From NCBI GenBank assembly GCA_035623255.1, contig DASPTU010000104.1:1-64000 (forward strand): 64,000 bases of DNA, given 5' to 3'. Shown here piece by piece: positions 25,903-34,634 of this stretch. The DNA comes from JAFAGX01 sp035623255 (GTDB lineage: Bacteria > Acidobacteriota > Terriglobia > Terriglobales > Acidobacteriaceae). Made by a program: the position numbers and the translations under genes. Below the pieces are notes generated by a model. That model was given only the letters and a program-made list of their open reading frames with translations, was not told the origin of the DNA and searched no databases. How positions within the stretch are numbered: the first letter of the stretch is position 1; each line of letters opens with the position of its first letter.

Positions 25903-27918
25903 ATGACTGAAAAGTTCTACATCACGACACCTATCTATTACGTTAACGCGCGCCCACATATTGGGCACACCTACACCACGATCGCATGCGACGCGATTGC
26001 GCGCCGCAAACGCATGCTAGGGGTGAATACGTTCTTTCTCACCGGCACGGATGAACACGGACAGAAAATCGAACGGGCAGCCGAAGCCGCTGGTAAGACC
26101 CCTCAGCAATTAACGGACGAGGTGTCGTCGGAATTCCGCGCGCTGTGGGACCGGATGGGCATTACTTACGACGACTTCATTCGCACCACTTCGGAACGGC
26201 ACAAACGCGGTGTACAAGCGCTCTGGCGTAGGATCCGCGACAATGGCTACATCTATAAGGGCCATTACACCGGGCAGTATTGCGTTTTCGATGAACTCTA
26301 TGTCGATGCCGCCGGTCCCGGCGCACCTTGTCCGGAGTGCGGACGCCCGACAGAAACGGTGAAAGAGGAAAATTACTTCTTCAAGCTGTCAGCTTTTCAG
26401 CAAAAATTACTGGATTTATATGCCGGCCATCCCGAGTTCATCCGGCCCGAGACGCGGCGGAACGAAGTCATTTCGTTCGTGCGTTCGGGATTACGCGATC
26501 TTTCCATCAGCCGCAGCACGTTTTCGTGGGGCATTCCCGTGCCGGACGATCCCAAACACGTGATCTACGTATGGATGGACGCATTATCGAACTACATTAC
26601 TGCTCTGGGATACGGCTCAGAAGACACGAGACTCTACGATCAGTTCTGGCCGGCGGATGTGCACATGATCGGCAAGGAGATCGTTCGCTTCCACTGCGTT
26701 TACTGGCCGGCGTTCCTCATGGCGGCGGGCCTGCCTCTGCCCAAAGGAATCGTTGCGCATGGATGGCTCTTGTTCGAAGAGAGCAAGATGTCCAAGTCCC
26801 GGGGCAACATTGTACGGTCAGAGACGATTCTGGACGTGCTCGGCCAGGATGCCCTCCGCTATTTCCTGTTGCGTGAGATTGTCTTTGGGCAGGATGGATC
26901 ATTTTCCTTCGATGCACTGGTGCAGCGCTACAACGCAGAACTCGCCAATGGTCTGGGTAACCTTGCGAGCCGCACATTAACCATGATCACGCGATATTTT
27001 CAGGGTGAAGTACCATATCCATCCCCAGCGGCTGCGCGCCACGCCGCCGATGACGCGATTGCAACCTTGGCAACGAGAACCATCGCCGAGTTCAACGCGC
27101 TCTTCGATCAATATCAATTTTCGCGCGCACTGGAAACGGCATGGGGTCTGGTTGCAGCCGTGGACAAATACATTGTGGAGAATGAACCGTGGTCGCTTGG
27201 CGAGAAGCAAGATGAGCAGAGCCGCGCCCGGCTGGCGACTGTCCTCTATACCAGTGCCGAAGCGTTACGAATTGTAACTGCATTGGCACACGCAGTCATT
27301 CCACTGGCTACGGCGAAGATCTGGAGCCAACTGGGGCTGGGCGATATCAGCAAGTTTGATCTGTCAAAACTCAAATGGGGGCAGCTGAAGCTCGGAACCA
27401 GGCTGGGCAAAGTGGACCCGGTGTTTCCTCGCTCTGATAAGAGTGCCATCGAAAGGATGCAGAACATGGAAGACCAGGGACGGCCGCTGGCGACTGCAGT
27501 TGCGGTCGCGACGGAATCACAGCCGCAGTCTGCGCCCAATCCACAAGTGACCACTCAGGCCTCAGCCGCGACGCCTGCAACGGTACCTGATGGGAAGATT
27601 GGCATTGATGATTTCGCGAAGGTCGACATGCGTGTGGGACAGGTCAAAGTCGCTGAAAAAGTTAAAGGTGCGGAGAAGTTGTTGCGATTGGAAGTCGATC
27701 TAGGCAGCGAGGTCCGCCAAGTCGTGGCGGGGATCGCGGAGGCTTATGCTCCGGAGACGTTGATAGGTCGCAAAGTTGTGATCGTTGCCAACCTCGCTCC
27801 GCGCAAATTGCGTGGGCTGGAATCAAACGGAATGATTGTGGCGGCATCTGCGGAGGGCGGCAGGCCTGTGCTCGCAACTTTTGCTGAAGATGTTCCGGTT
27901 GGAACAAGGTTGAAGTAG
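25903..27918 (+). CDS. metG: Methionyl-tRNA synthetase with C-terminal tRNA-binding domain
   Basis: Charges initiator and elongator tRNA-Met. 671 residues. HIGH box in RPHIGHTYTT (about 15), a zinc-knuckle region with CPECGRPTE (about 145), and KMSKS in ESKMSKSRGN (about 295). The anticodon domain follows, then a Gln/Ala/Pro linker (about 525-560) and a C-terminal EMAP/Arc1p-like OB fold (about 562-671; VDMRVGQVKVAEKVKGAEKLL) that dimerises and binds tRNA. tatD follows after 62 bp, an arrangement seen in many bacteria. Confidence 0.97.
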   Translation: MTEKFYITTPIYYVNARPHIGHTYTTIACDAIARRKRMLGVNTFFLTGTDEHGQKIERAAEAAGKTPQQLTDEVSSEFRALWDRMGITYDDFIRTTSERHKRGVQALWRRIRDNGYIYKGHYTGQYCVFDELYVDAAGPGAPCPECGRPTETVKEENYFFKLSAFQQKLLDLYAGHPEFIRPETRRNEVISFVRSGLRDLSISRSTFSWGIPVPDDPKHVIYVWMDALSNYITALGYGSEDTRLYDQFWPADVHMIGKEIVRFHCVYWPAFLMAAGLPLPKGIVAHGWLLFEESKMSKSRGNIVRSETILDVLGQDALRYFLLREIVFGQDGSFSFDALVQRYNAELANGLGNLASRTLTMITRYFQGEVPYPSPAAARHAADDAIATLATRTIAEFNALFDQYQFSRALETAWGLVAAVDKYIVENEPWSLGEKQDEQSRARLATVLYTSAEALRIVTALAHAVIPLATAKIWSQLGLGDISKFDLSKLKWGQLKLGTRLGKVDPVFPRSDKSAIERMQNMEDQGRPLATAVAVATESQPQSAPNPQVTTQASAATPATVPDGKIGIDDFAKVDMRVGQVKVAEKVKGAEKLLRLEVDLGSEVRQVVAGIAEAYAPETLIGRKVVIVANLAPRKLRGLESNGMIVAASAEGGRPVLATFAEDVPVGTRLK

Positions 27919-27980
27919 TCAGGAGTCAGCCTGCTTGCCAGATCTAAACTGCTGACTTCTAGCTACTGACTACTATCCCC

Positions 27981-28793
27981 ATGTTTGTCGATTCCCACGC
28001 TCATCTCGATGGCAAACAGTTTCAATCAGACCGCGAGCAGGTGATTGCTCGCGCCCAACAAGCCGGGGTTGAAGCGATCGTAGCTATTGGCAACGGCGAC
28101 GGGCCGGGCACTCTCGATTGCGGCATCCAGCTGGCAGCGAAGTATGACTTCATGTACGCTACCGTCGGCATTCACCCTCACGAGGCCGAGCTCGCCAGCG
28201 ACGCGCTTTTTTCCGAACTGCAGCAACTGGCGGAACAACCCAAGGTCATCGCCTGGGGTGAAATTGGCCTCGACTACTTCTACGATCACTCACCGCGTGA
28301 GGTGCAGCGGCAAGTCTTCATTCGCCAGATGGAGCTGGCCCGCGCCGCTGAATTGCCTATCGTGATCCATTGCCGCCCTTCGAACAACAGCAACGACGCA
28401 TGGGAGGACTGTCTGCATCTGCTCACGGGTCACTGGCGCGCGACCGGCCTTGCAGGGATCCTTCACTGTTTCACCGGAACCTGGCCATATGCCGAGCAGG
28501 CGCTCGAGATGGGATTCATGATTTCATTTGCCGGAAACGTGACATTTCCCAAAGCCCAGCAGATCCGCGACGCAGCCCGACAAGTACCAATGGAACGTAT
28601 TCTGATTGAAACCGACTGCCCGTACCTAGCTCCTTTACCCCACCGCGGCAAACGCAACGAGCCGGCGTTCGTGACGGAAACTGCGCGCCAGATTGGTCAA
28701 CTGCGAGGCATGTCTGCTGAAGCTGTGGGACAGCAGACTGCAAAGAACTTTTACGGTTTCTTTTCGCTTCCCGAAAAGAGCGATTCCGTTTAG
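27981..28793 (+). CDS. tatD: TatD-family metal-dependent deoxyribonuclease
   Basis: 270-residue TIM-barrel hydrolase of the TatD/YcfH group. The metal-binding HxH is in VDSHAHLDG near residue 5. Further ligands are in GEIGLDYFYD (Glu, about 93), VIHCRPS (His, about 130), LHCFTGTW (His, about 157) and IETDCPYLAP (Asp, about 208). Members have 3'-5' exonuclease activity and some deacylate D-aminoacyl-tRNA-like substrates; the exact role here is unknown. It lies downstream of metG. Confidence 0.93.
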   Translation: MFVDSHAHLDGKQFQSDREQVIARAQQAGVEAIVAIGNGDGPGTLDCGIQLAAKYDFMYATVGIHPHEAELASDALFSELQQLAEQPKVIAWGEIGLDYFYDHSPREVQRQVFIRQMELARAAELPIVIHCRPSNNSNDAWEDCLHLLTGHWRATGLAGILHCFTGTWPYAEQALEMGFMISFAGNVTFPKAQQIRDAARQVPMERILIETDCPYLAPLPHRGKRNEPAFVTETARQIGQLRGMSAEAVGQQTAKNFYGFFSLPEKSDSV

Positions 28794-28846
28794 CTTGTTA
28801 AGCAGCATCTTTCAGCGTGGCAGCGTAATCTGTATAAGCAAAAGCT

Positions 28847-29344
28847 ATGCCCGAAAATACCTTTGATATTGTGAGCAAGATCGACCTGCAGGAAGTCTCA
28901 AACGCGATCCAGCAGGCCCTTAAGGAAATTCATACCCGCTTCGATCTGAAGGATTCGAAATCTTCGATCGAACTGGAAGGTAAGGACGCAATAGTTCTGC
29001 ACTCGGTTGACGAATTCAAGCTGAAGGCGGTCAACGACGTTTTTCAGCAAAAGCTGGTTAAACGTGGCGTTCCGCTCAAAGGCTTGACTTACGGTTCTGT
29101 CGAGGCGGCCGCCGGGAGCACCGCCAAGCAGCGCATTACCATGCAGCAGGGCATTCCCATCGAGAAAGCTCGAGAAATCGTCAAGCTGATCAAAAATACA
29201 AAGAAGAAAGTGAATGCTTCAATCCAGGCAGACCTGGTTCGGGTCAGCGGAAAAGACCGCGATACTCTGCAGGAAATCATTGCGTTGTTACGGCAACAGG
29301 ATTTCGGCATTGACATGCAGTTCACGAATTACAGAACAAATTGA
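28847..29344 (+). CDS. yajQ: YajQ-family nucleotide-binding protein
   Basis: 165-residue YajQ/UPF0234 protein with two ferredoxin-like RRM-type folds. Signatures: FDIVSKIDLQEVSNAI at the start, RFDLKDSKSSIEL, GKDAIVLHSVDEFKLKAV, KQRITMQQGIPIEKAREI and KVNASIQADLVRVSGKDRD. Some members bind cyclic di-GMP and act as transcription cofactors; others bind GTP/ATP or RNA. Two PilZ proteins are also in this window, so c-di-GMP signalling is plausible in this organism. It is followed by a hairpin and the polyprenyl synthase gene. Confidence 0.94.
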   Translation: MPENTFDIVSKIDLQEVSNAIQQALKEIHTRFDLKDSKSSIELEGKDAIVLHSVDEFKLKAVNDVFQQKLVKRGVPLKGLTYGSVEAAAGSTAKQRITMQQGIPIEKAREIVKLIKNTKKKVNASIQADLVRVSGKDRDTLQEIIALLRQQDFGIDMQFTNYRTN

Positions 29345-29382
29345 AGGCATGCCGCGCAGGCAGAAGGCACGGAGCGTAAGTT

Positions 29383-29407
29383 GAGGTAACGCGTTTCGCG
29401 TTGCCTC
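29383..29407 (+). promoter_or_regulatory. 11-bp hairpin at start of polyprenyl synthase gene
   Basis: GAGGTAACGCG (29383-29393) pairs with CGCGTTGCCTC (29397-29407) through one T-G wobble around a TTT loop. It sits immediately before the GTG at 29409. There is no T-run, so it is not a standard terminator. It would hide the region where a ribosome site for that GTG should be, so translation may start further on. Confidence 0.4.
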
Positions 29408-29408
29408 C

Positions 29409-30431
29409 GTGATTCAGTTGCGTGGCAAATCGGACTTTCGCTTGAGCACATCGCCAGCCATTGAAGGCAAGGAAATTTTCGAACTGCTGCGAGACGATCT
29501 GTCTGCGATCGAACGGGAATTTGGTCGCGATACAGTTTCTCAGGTCGAAGCCATCACCGAAATTGGCGAATACCTCCGCGCGGGCGGTGGCAAGCGTATT
29601 CGCCCTATGCTGCTTCTGCTTTCCTCCAAGCTTTTTGATTATGGCGGACGAGGCGCGATCAAGCTCGGCGCGGTCGTGGAGATCATCCACACGGCCACTT
29701 TGGTCCACGACGACATTATTGACGAAGCTCAGAGCCGGCGCGGTCGCCCGGCGGCCAATACGCAATGGGGCAATTCCAAGTGTGTCCTGGCGGGGGACTG
29801 GCTCTACATGCAGGCCTTCAAGATTGCGGTGCAGGAGCGGAACTTTCGCATTCTTGACACGCTGATCGATCTGACTCAGCAGATGGTCGAAGGCGAGCTT
29901 CTACAAATGGAAAAGTTGGGTAAGCTCATCTCGTTGGATGAGCACTTCGATCTGATCTACCGCAAAACTGCTTGCCTGTTCTCAGTTTGCATGCGGTTGG
30001 GGGCGATCCTGGGTGGCGCAAGCTCCGAACAGGAACAAAACCTCGCCCAGTATGGACGGGACCTGGGGATGGCATTTCAGATTGTGGATGACGTGCTCGA
30101 CCTTACCGCTTCGGAGGAGGTTTTAGGCAAGCCAGTCGCCAGCGATTTACGCGAGGGCAAAGTCACAATGTCGGTAATTCACGCGTTGGAGCGATGTTCG
30201 CAACGTGAGCGTCAAATGATCAGCACGGTTATCGGCGACCGCGCTTTTAACGGCGTCACGCACGGCGACATCCTGGGAATTCTCCATCGCTATGGTTCGA
30301 TCGACGCAGCTCATGAGAAGGCCACTCAGTACGCGCTGCTGGCGCGCAATGCCATCTGTGGTTTTCCAAAAGGCGAAGCTAAACGCGCACTGCTCTGGGC
30401 GCCCGAGTTTGTGGTGGCCCGCGAGAAGTAG
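29409..30431 (+). CDS. Polyprenyl diphosphate synthase (trans, long chain)
   Basis: Condenses isopentenyl diphosphate units onto an allylic primer, most likely to make the menaquinone side chain. 340 residues if GTG 29409 is used; a TTG at 29442 is possible and would avoid the hairpin. Motifs: GGGKRIRPMLLLLSS (IPP binding), the first Asp-rich motif LVHDDIIDEA, RRGRPAANTQWG, and the second Asp-rich motif FQIVDDVLDL. Small residues before the first Asp motif fit a long-chain product; the chain length is inferred, not read. Family: IspB/HepT/SdsA-like. Confidence 0.9.
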   Translation: MIQLRGKSDFRLSTSPAIEGKEIFELLRDDLSAIEREFGRDTVSQVEAITEIGEYLRAGGGKRIRPMLLLLSSKLFDYGGRGAIKLGAVVEIIHTATLVHDDIIDEAQSRRGRPAANTQWGNSKCVLAGDWLYMQAFKIAVQERNFRILDTLIDLTQQMVEGELLQMEKLGKLISLDEHFDLIYRKTACLFSVCMRLGAILGGASSEQEQNLAQYGRDLGMAFQIVDDVLDLTASEEVLGKPVASDLREGKVTMSVIHALERCSQRERQMISTVIGDRAFNGVTHGDILGILHRYGSIDAAHEKATQYALLARNAICGFPKGEAKRALLWAPEFVVAREK

Positions 30432-30482
30432 AAATTATATTTGGGGGAGTTTCGTCGTAGCGGTGGGGGAGTTCCTTCGGAC

Positions 30483-31451
30483 GTGAACAGTTTCCTCTCA
30501 CTACTTGCGCATCACGGCTACACACTGATTTTTCTAGTGGTCCTGGCGGAAGCGATAGGTTTACCAATGCCGGCGGCCCTGGCCTTGGTCGGCGCTGGTG
30601 CAGCAGTTGCTTCCGGCACACTTCGGGCGCCCGGCGTGCTGGGCCTGGCCTTCCTTGGTTTGCTCGTTGGAGATACTTCGTTATTTGTCCTGGGTCGTTA
30701 CATGGGCTGGGCCCTGCTAGGAGTTCTCTGCCGGGTATCGATCAATCCGGAGACTTGCATATTGCGGTCCGCAGAATCGTTCTATAAACGCGGGAAAATC
30801 ACAATTCTGATCGCGAAGTTCATCCCCGGCATAAACACCATGTCTGCGCCCCTGGCGGGAAGCATGAAAATGCGCTACTGGCAATTCTTGCGGCTCGATT
30901 CCGCTGGCGCGCTGCTCTACATCCTCGCCTATGGTAGTCTCGGTTTCCTGTTTCGCGATTTTCTGGCGCGAATCACAATCGGCTTTCAGACCGCAGCGCA
31001 TGTACTCTCCGAAACCTTATTCGCTGCTGCGGTTGTTTACATCGCTTATCGCATTTGGCTGTATAAGAAAAACAAAATTTACGGCGTGGTGCCGAGGATT
31101 CAGGTCCAGGAGTTGGCCCGCAAACTGCGAAGCGAGGACAGCAATGTATTGCTCGTCGACGTCCGCAGTCACGGCTACTACGATTCCGGCGCAGAGCGCA
31201 TTAAAGGATCAGTGCGGCTGGAACCCAACAATCTCGCTGAGGAACTCAAGAATTGGAGTACAGACAAAGACATCTATCTTTATTGCACTTGAGCGCGCGA
31301 AGCCACCAGCGCCCGTGTGGCGCTGCAACTGCGCCAGCGGGGTTTTAATGCTTTTGTCATCGAAGGTGGTCTGGCGGCCTGGCGAAAAGCTGGCCAACCG
31401 GTCGAACCCGTCCCGCGCGACGATCTAGTCAAGCTGCCGACGTTTGCCTGA
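30483..31451 (+). CDS. DedA-rhodanese fusion with in-frame TGA (selenoprotein candidate)
   Basis: DedA/SNARE-associated membrane domain (about 1-200; GLPMPAALALVGAGA, FIPGINTMSAPLAGSM) joined to a rhodanese domain (about 215-322). Start GTG 30483, with GGGGGAG 11 bases upstream. The frame runs through DVRSHGYY to YLYCT, meets TGA at 31290-31292, and continues open for 52 codons with normal rhodanese sequence: AREATSARVAL, IEGGLAAWRKAG, to TGA at 31451. As I recall, homologues have a CxC in this loop; the TGA sits at the second Cys. Either TGA encodes selenocysteine, or the gene has a nonsense change or sequencing error. If it terminates, a protein of 269 residues without the rhodanese active site results. 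Confidence 0.75.
31295..31334 (+). promoter_or_regulatory. Possible bacterial SECIS hairpin after the TGA
   Basis: CAGCGCC (31307-31313) and GGCGCTG (31319-31325) form a perfect 7-bp stem with loop CGTGT (31314-31318). The loop starts 21 nt after the TGA and has G at its second position. These fit the described bacterial SECIS rules (G in the first two loop positions, loop roughly 16-37 nt from UGA). A lower 4-bp GCGC stem (31295-31298 with 31331-31334) can extend it. GC-rich coding DNA often folds by chance, so this is suggestive only. Confidence 0.45.
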
Positions 31452-31494
31452 TTCCGTCCATCAGCGGGGCATACTTGACCGTATACTTCGATCG

Positions 31495-32082
31495 ATGCCT
31501 TCGAATAAAGAAATCGAGATCAAATTTCGCATAGCCGATTTACGCAGGCTCAACCTTCAGTTGCGTCGAGCGGGATTTCGCCTCCTCACACAACGTACCC
31601 ATGAGATGAACACCCTGTACGACCTGCCCGGGTTTCCCCTGCGGAAGCGAGGCGAACTTTTTCGCTTGCGTAAGTACGGATCAGGATGGGTGCTGACTCA
31701 CAAAGCCAAAGGCAAAGCCGGACGTCACAAGACACGAATCGAACTTGAAACGAGGGTCGACGACGGAAAGAAAATGGCATTGATCCTGGACGCGCTGGGT
31801 TTTGTTCCCACTTTTCGTTACGAGAAGTTCCGGGCAGAATGGCGTGATCCACAAGGGCACGTGGTTGTAGATGAAACGCCGATCGGCAACTTTGGTGAAA
31901 TCGAAGGTCCATCGCGCTGGATTGACCGCACCGCCGGTCTTCTGGGCATTCGACAGCAAGACTACATCACTGACACGTACGTTAACCTCTTCTTCAACTG
32001 GAAGAAGGCCGCTCACAGCACTGCGAAGGATATGACTTTTGCTTGCATTCGCGGCTCCGGCCGAAACCTCACGAGGAACTAG
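31495..32082 (+). CDS. CYTH-domain protein
   Basis: 195-residue CYTH protein (adenylate cyclase class IV/thiamine triphosphatase superfamily). It opens with the ExExK signature in NKEIEIKFRI; LFRLRKYGSGWVLTHKAK supplies tunnel Arg/Lys residues, and KTRIELET, KFRAEW, VVDETPIGNFGEIEG supply the acidic and aromatic residues. Such enzymes hydrolyse or cyclise triphosphates; which substrate is used here is unknown. The start is ATG 31495 without a clear ribosome site. Its TAG stop shares CTAG (32079-32082) with the TAG stop of the convergent otsA. Confidence 0.88.
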   Translation: MPSNKEIEIKFRIADLRRLNLQLRRAGFRLLTQRTHEMNTLYDLPGFPLRKRGELFRLRKYGSGWVLTHKAKGKAGRHKTRIELETRVDDGKKMALILDALGFVPTFRYEKFRAEWRDPQGHVVVDETPIGNFGEIEGPSRWIDRTAGLLGIRQQDYITDTYVNLFFNWKKAAHSTAKDMTFACIRGSGRNLTRN

Positions 32083-33638
32083 TTTGGGAGGCGAAGGTGT
32101 CGCAAGCGGCCGATAGCCGGGGCGGCAATCAATGCGATTCCCGGCACGTCCTGACGCCGTTCTCTCGGCTGGACAAGCCGTGGGCCAGGCACGCCGCCAT
32201 TGCCAGGAGAGCCCTCTCCGGTCGCCACGGCCGCTGCCTGCAGGAAAGACTGAGCCCAACGCTGCACGTTGTGCTCCTTCACGATATGGCGCAGGAGACG
32301 CATCCGCGTGCTTCTTTCTTCCTGCGACGTCAACGAAGCATCCCGAAGAGCCTGGGCTACACCTGCAATGTCATTGGGATTTACGAGCATTGCTCCGTGC
32401 CGCAATTCGTCGCTGGCGCCCGCGAATTCGCTGATGATCACCACCCCGCGCTCATCGACCTGTGCGGCGCAGAATTCTTTCGCCACCAGATTCATGCCAT
32501 CTTTCAGGGGTGTGATCAAGGCAATGTCCGCTGCCCGGTAATACGCGATCAATTCATCTCGGGTTATTTGGCGATGCATGTAATGAACAGGTACCCACCC
32601 TCGCTCGGTAAACTCTCCATTGATCTGACTGACGAGCAGTTCGATATCCCGCCGCAGTTCTTTGTACCTGGGGATGTCCTCCCGGCTCGGCACTACAACC
32701 TGCGCCAAGGTAATTTGCCGATGCATGTCGGGAAATCGCCGCAGCACGTGCTGAAATGCCTTCAGTCGCTCGGGAATTCCTTTTGTATAGTCCAGGCGAT
32801 CGACACCTAACACCAGAATGTTGTTATGAAATTCCTGCCGGACTGCGGCCGCCCGGGCAGCCATTTCCGGGCGCGCCGCCCGGTGCGCGAACTCCTCATA
32901 ATCAATGCTGATGGGAAATGTCCCGAGGATCGTCTGACGTCCCCGGAAGCTGACCCGCACATGGGGACCCAGTTGCTCAACGGCCGCGTCAGGAAACAAA
33001 TGCCTGAGGCAATAGAGGAAATTGTTTCGGTACCGCTCGGTTTGAAAGCCAACGACGTCAAACTCGAGCAGACACTTCAGAATCGAATCGCGCCACGGCA
33101 GTTGCTCAAAGATATCGGGAGAAGGAAATGGAATGTGCAGGAAAAAACCGGTGCTTGTCTGCTTCCCGAGTTGCCGCAAATTACATCCGACAAGCATCAG
33201 ATGGTAATCGTGTACCCAGATAAAATCACCGTCTTGAGCCGTGTCTGCGACGGCCGCCGCGAACTTACGATTCACTTTCTGGTACACATCCCAGTAATCG
33301 GGGTCGAAGTTGCATCGAGTAGGCATATCGTGAAACAAGGGCCAGATAATTTCATTGGTAAATCCGGCGTAGAACTTGTCGATTTCGTCGCTGCTCAGGG
33401 TGATGCCCTGCAGCTCATACGAACGTCGCCGAGACGCGCGGGCGAGCAAGTCCTTAACCGGCAGATCTTCGGCCGTTCCTGCCCATCCAATCCAGATGCC
33501 CTGCCGATCCTGCCACACACTCTCGAGCGCTGTTGCCAGGCCTCCCGAACTGCGCTCCACGCGCATTCCAGCAGCAGCCTGCTTAATTGAAACCGGCAGC
33601 CGATTCGAAACGTTGATAAGGCGTCTTCTTGTAAGCAT
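32079..33638 (-). CDS. otsA: Trehalose-6-phosphate synthase
   Basis: GT20 glycosyltransferase: UDP- or ADP-glucose plus glucose-6-phosphate gives trehalose-6-phosphate. 519 residues, longer than E. coli OtsA (474) by a C-terminal tail of about 45 residues rich in Gly/Pro/Arg. Motifs: VSNRLPVS at the start, WIGWAG, WVHDYHLMLV, GVDRLDYTKGIPERL and ITPLKDGMNLVAKEF. It begins immediately after the otsB stop (TGAATG), so otsB-otsA form one unit for trehalose synthesis, typical of osmotic or desiccation tolerance. Confidence 0.96.
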   Translation of the reverse strand: MLTRRRLINVSNRLPVSIKQAAAGMRVERSSGGLATALESVWQDRQGIWIGWAGTAEDLPVKDLLARASRRRSYELQGITLSSDEIDKFYAGFTNEIIWPLFHDMPTRCNFDPDYWDVYQKVNRKFAAAVADTAQDGDFIWVHDYHLMLVGCNLRQLGKQTSTGFFLHIPFPSPDIFEQLPWRDSILKCLLEFDVVGFQTERYRNNFLYCLRHLFPDAAVEQLGPHVRVSFRGRQTILGTFPISIDYEEFAHRAARPEMAARAAAVRQEFHNNILVLGVDRLDYTKGIPERLKAFQHVLRRFPDMHRQITLAQVVVPSREDIPRYKELRRDIELLVSQINGEFTERGWVPVHYMHRQITRDELIAYYRAADIALITPLKDGMNLVAKEFCAAQVDERGVVIISEFAGASDELRHGAMLVNPNDIAGVAQALRDASLTSQEERSTRMRLLRHIVKEHNVQRWAQSFLQAAAVATGEGSPGNGGVPGPRLVQPRERRQDVPGIALIAAPAIGRLRHLRLPN

Positions 33639-34430
33639 TCAGGCTCCCTGTTCCGTGGCAGTAATCCACTGGCGTAAGAACTCAATGAGTTCATCAGGCG
33701 GTCGCAGCTGGATGTCAGCCAAGGTAGGTCTAAATTGTTCTCGCACCAGCACGGTAAGACCTTTGCCTTGCAACACGCGAAATGCGTCCTCGTCCGTGCG
33801 GTCGTCGCCTAGATACGCAATCGCCGCATCCGGGTTGCTTTCCCTTAGGATGGCGGTAACCGCCGTCCCTTTGTCTGCGCCTCGTACGCGGATCTCAAGA
33901 CCGCCATCAAAATTAAGCAACTCCAATGTGCACTGGTGCGCCAAGTCGCGCCAAAGATGTCGAAACCTTCTACGTATTTCTTCGGCTTCCGCGTTGGCCA
34001 GCCCCCTCCAGTGCAGCGCGACCCCGCTCGTCTTAATTTCCAGTCGCTCTTCCAGGCCTTGTTCACGAACAGACTCCGCGGCCTTCCGAAGCCCGGTTTC
34101 CTGCTCTCCTGAAAGCGGCGCCGAACAATAACTGCCATCGCGCAGCAAGCGTTCCATGCCATGGCTGCCCCAGATTTCGGGGCGAGGATCCATTCCGCAT
34201 AGCGCAAGCAATTCCCGGGCTGGACGGCCGCTAACCAGAACTACTCGGGTGCCGTTCCCATTGATCCGTCCCAGTAGTTTTGGAACTTCTGGATAGGGGA
34301 CAGCGCGATCACGTTCGACTTGAAACGGCGCCAGCGTTCCGTCGTAGTCAAGCAGGAGAACACGGGTTGACGCCGAGCGAAGCTGCCCAAAGAAGGCCGT
34401 GCGGCGATCCGCGTATGTCAGGGCTCCCAT
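33639..34430 (-). CDS. otsB: Trehalose-6-phosphate phosphatase
   Basis: HAD-type phosphatase (263 residues) that converts trehalose-6-phosphate to trehalose. Motif I LLLDYDGTLAPF near residue 26 has both Asp residues; motif II is VLVSGRP; GSHGMERL follows; motif IV GDDRTDEDAFRVL lies near 210. It is the first gene of otsB-otsA and abuts otsA with no spacing. Upstream is a perfect TATAAT on the minus strand and a leader inverted repeat. Confidence 0.95.
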   Translation of the reverse strand: MGALTYADRRTAFFGQLRSASTRVLLLDYDGTLAPFQVERDRAVPYPEVPKLLGRINGNGTRVVLVSGRPARELLALCGMDPRPEIWGSHGMERLLRDGSYCSAPLSGEQETGLRKAAESVREQGLEERLEIKTSGVALHWRGLANAEAEEIRRRFRHLWRDLAHQCTLELLNFDGGLEIRVRGADKGTAVTAILRESNPDAAIAYLGDDRTDEDAFRVLQGKGLTVLVREQFRPTLADIQLRPPDELIEFLRQWITATEQGA

Positions 34431-34475
34431 CAGTACCTCTAGATGAGCTATTTGCCAAGAACTTTGTATGCAAAT

Positions 34476-34500
34476 GCAAAGTGGCTGGCCACTACTTTGC
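34476..34500 (-). promoter_or_regulatory. Inverted repeat in otsB leader
   Basis: GCAAA-GTGGC (34476-34485) pairs with GCCAC (34488-34492) and TTTGC (34496-34500), with a 3-nt bulge and TG at the centre. It lies about 50-70 bp upstream of otsB and about 30-55 nt downstream of the predicted start of transcription. It could be a leader stem or an operator. Confidence 0.3.
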
Positions 34501-34537
34501 GGTGCCGGAACCTAACACAGCGAGGGTAAGTCAAAAC

Positions 34538-34543
34538 ATTATA
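34538..34543 (-). promoter_or_regulatory. Predicted -10 of otsBA promoter
   Basis: TATAAT reads perfectly on the minus strand at 34543-34538, about 108 bp before otsB. The -35 region around 34561-34566 is weak (TTTCT-like). This is the only plausible promoter in the 204-bp gap. Confidence 0.45.
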
Positions 34544-34634
34544 GCAGCGTGACCTTTTCCAGAAATACTCGGAAGTGCACGCTGCCCTGCCAGCGGTTAG
34601 AAAACCAGCTGAGGACGCAATCATGAGCACTGGC

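Noticed and set aside
30441..31292. A short DedA protein ending at the TGA at 31292 as the whole gene
   Set aside because: The rhodanese reading continues perfectly in frame for 52 codons after the TGA, so truncation at that point is not the best reading; kept as an alternative.
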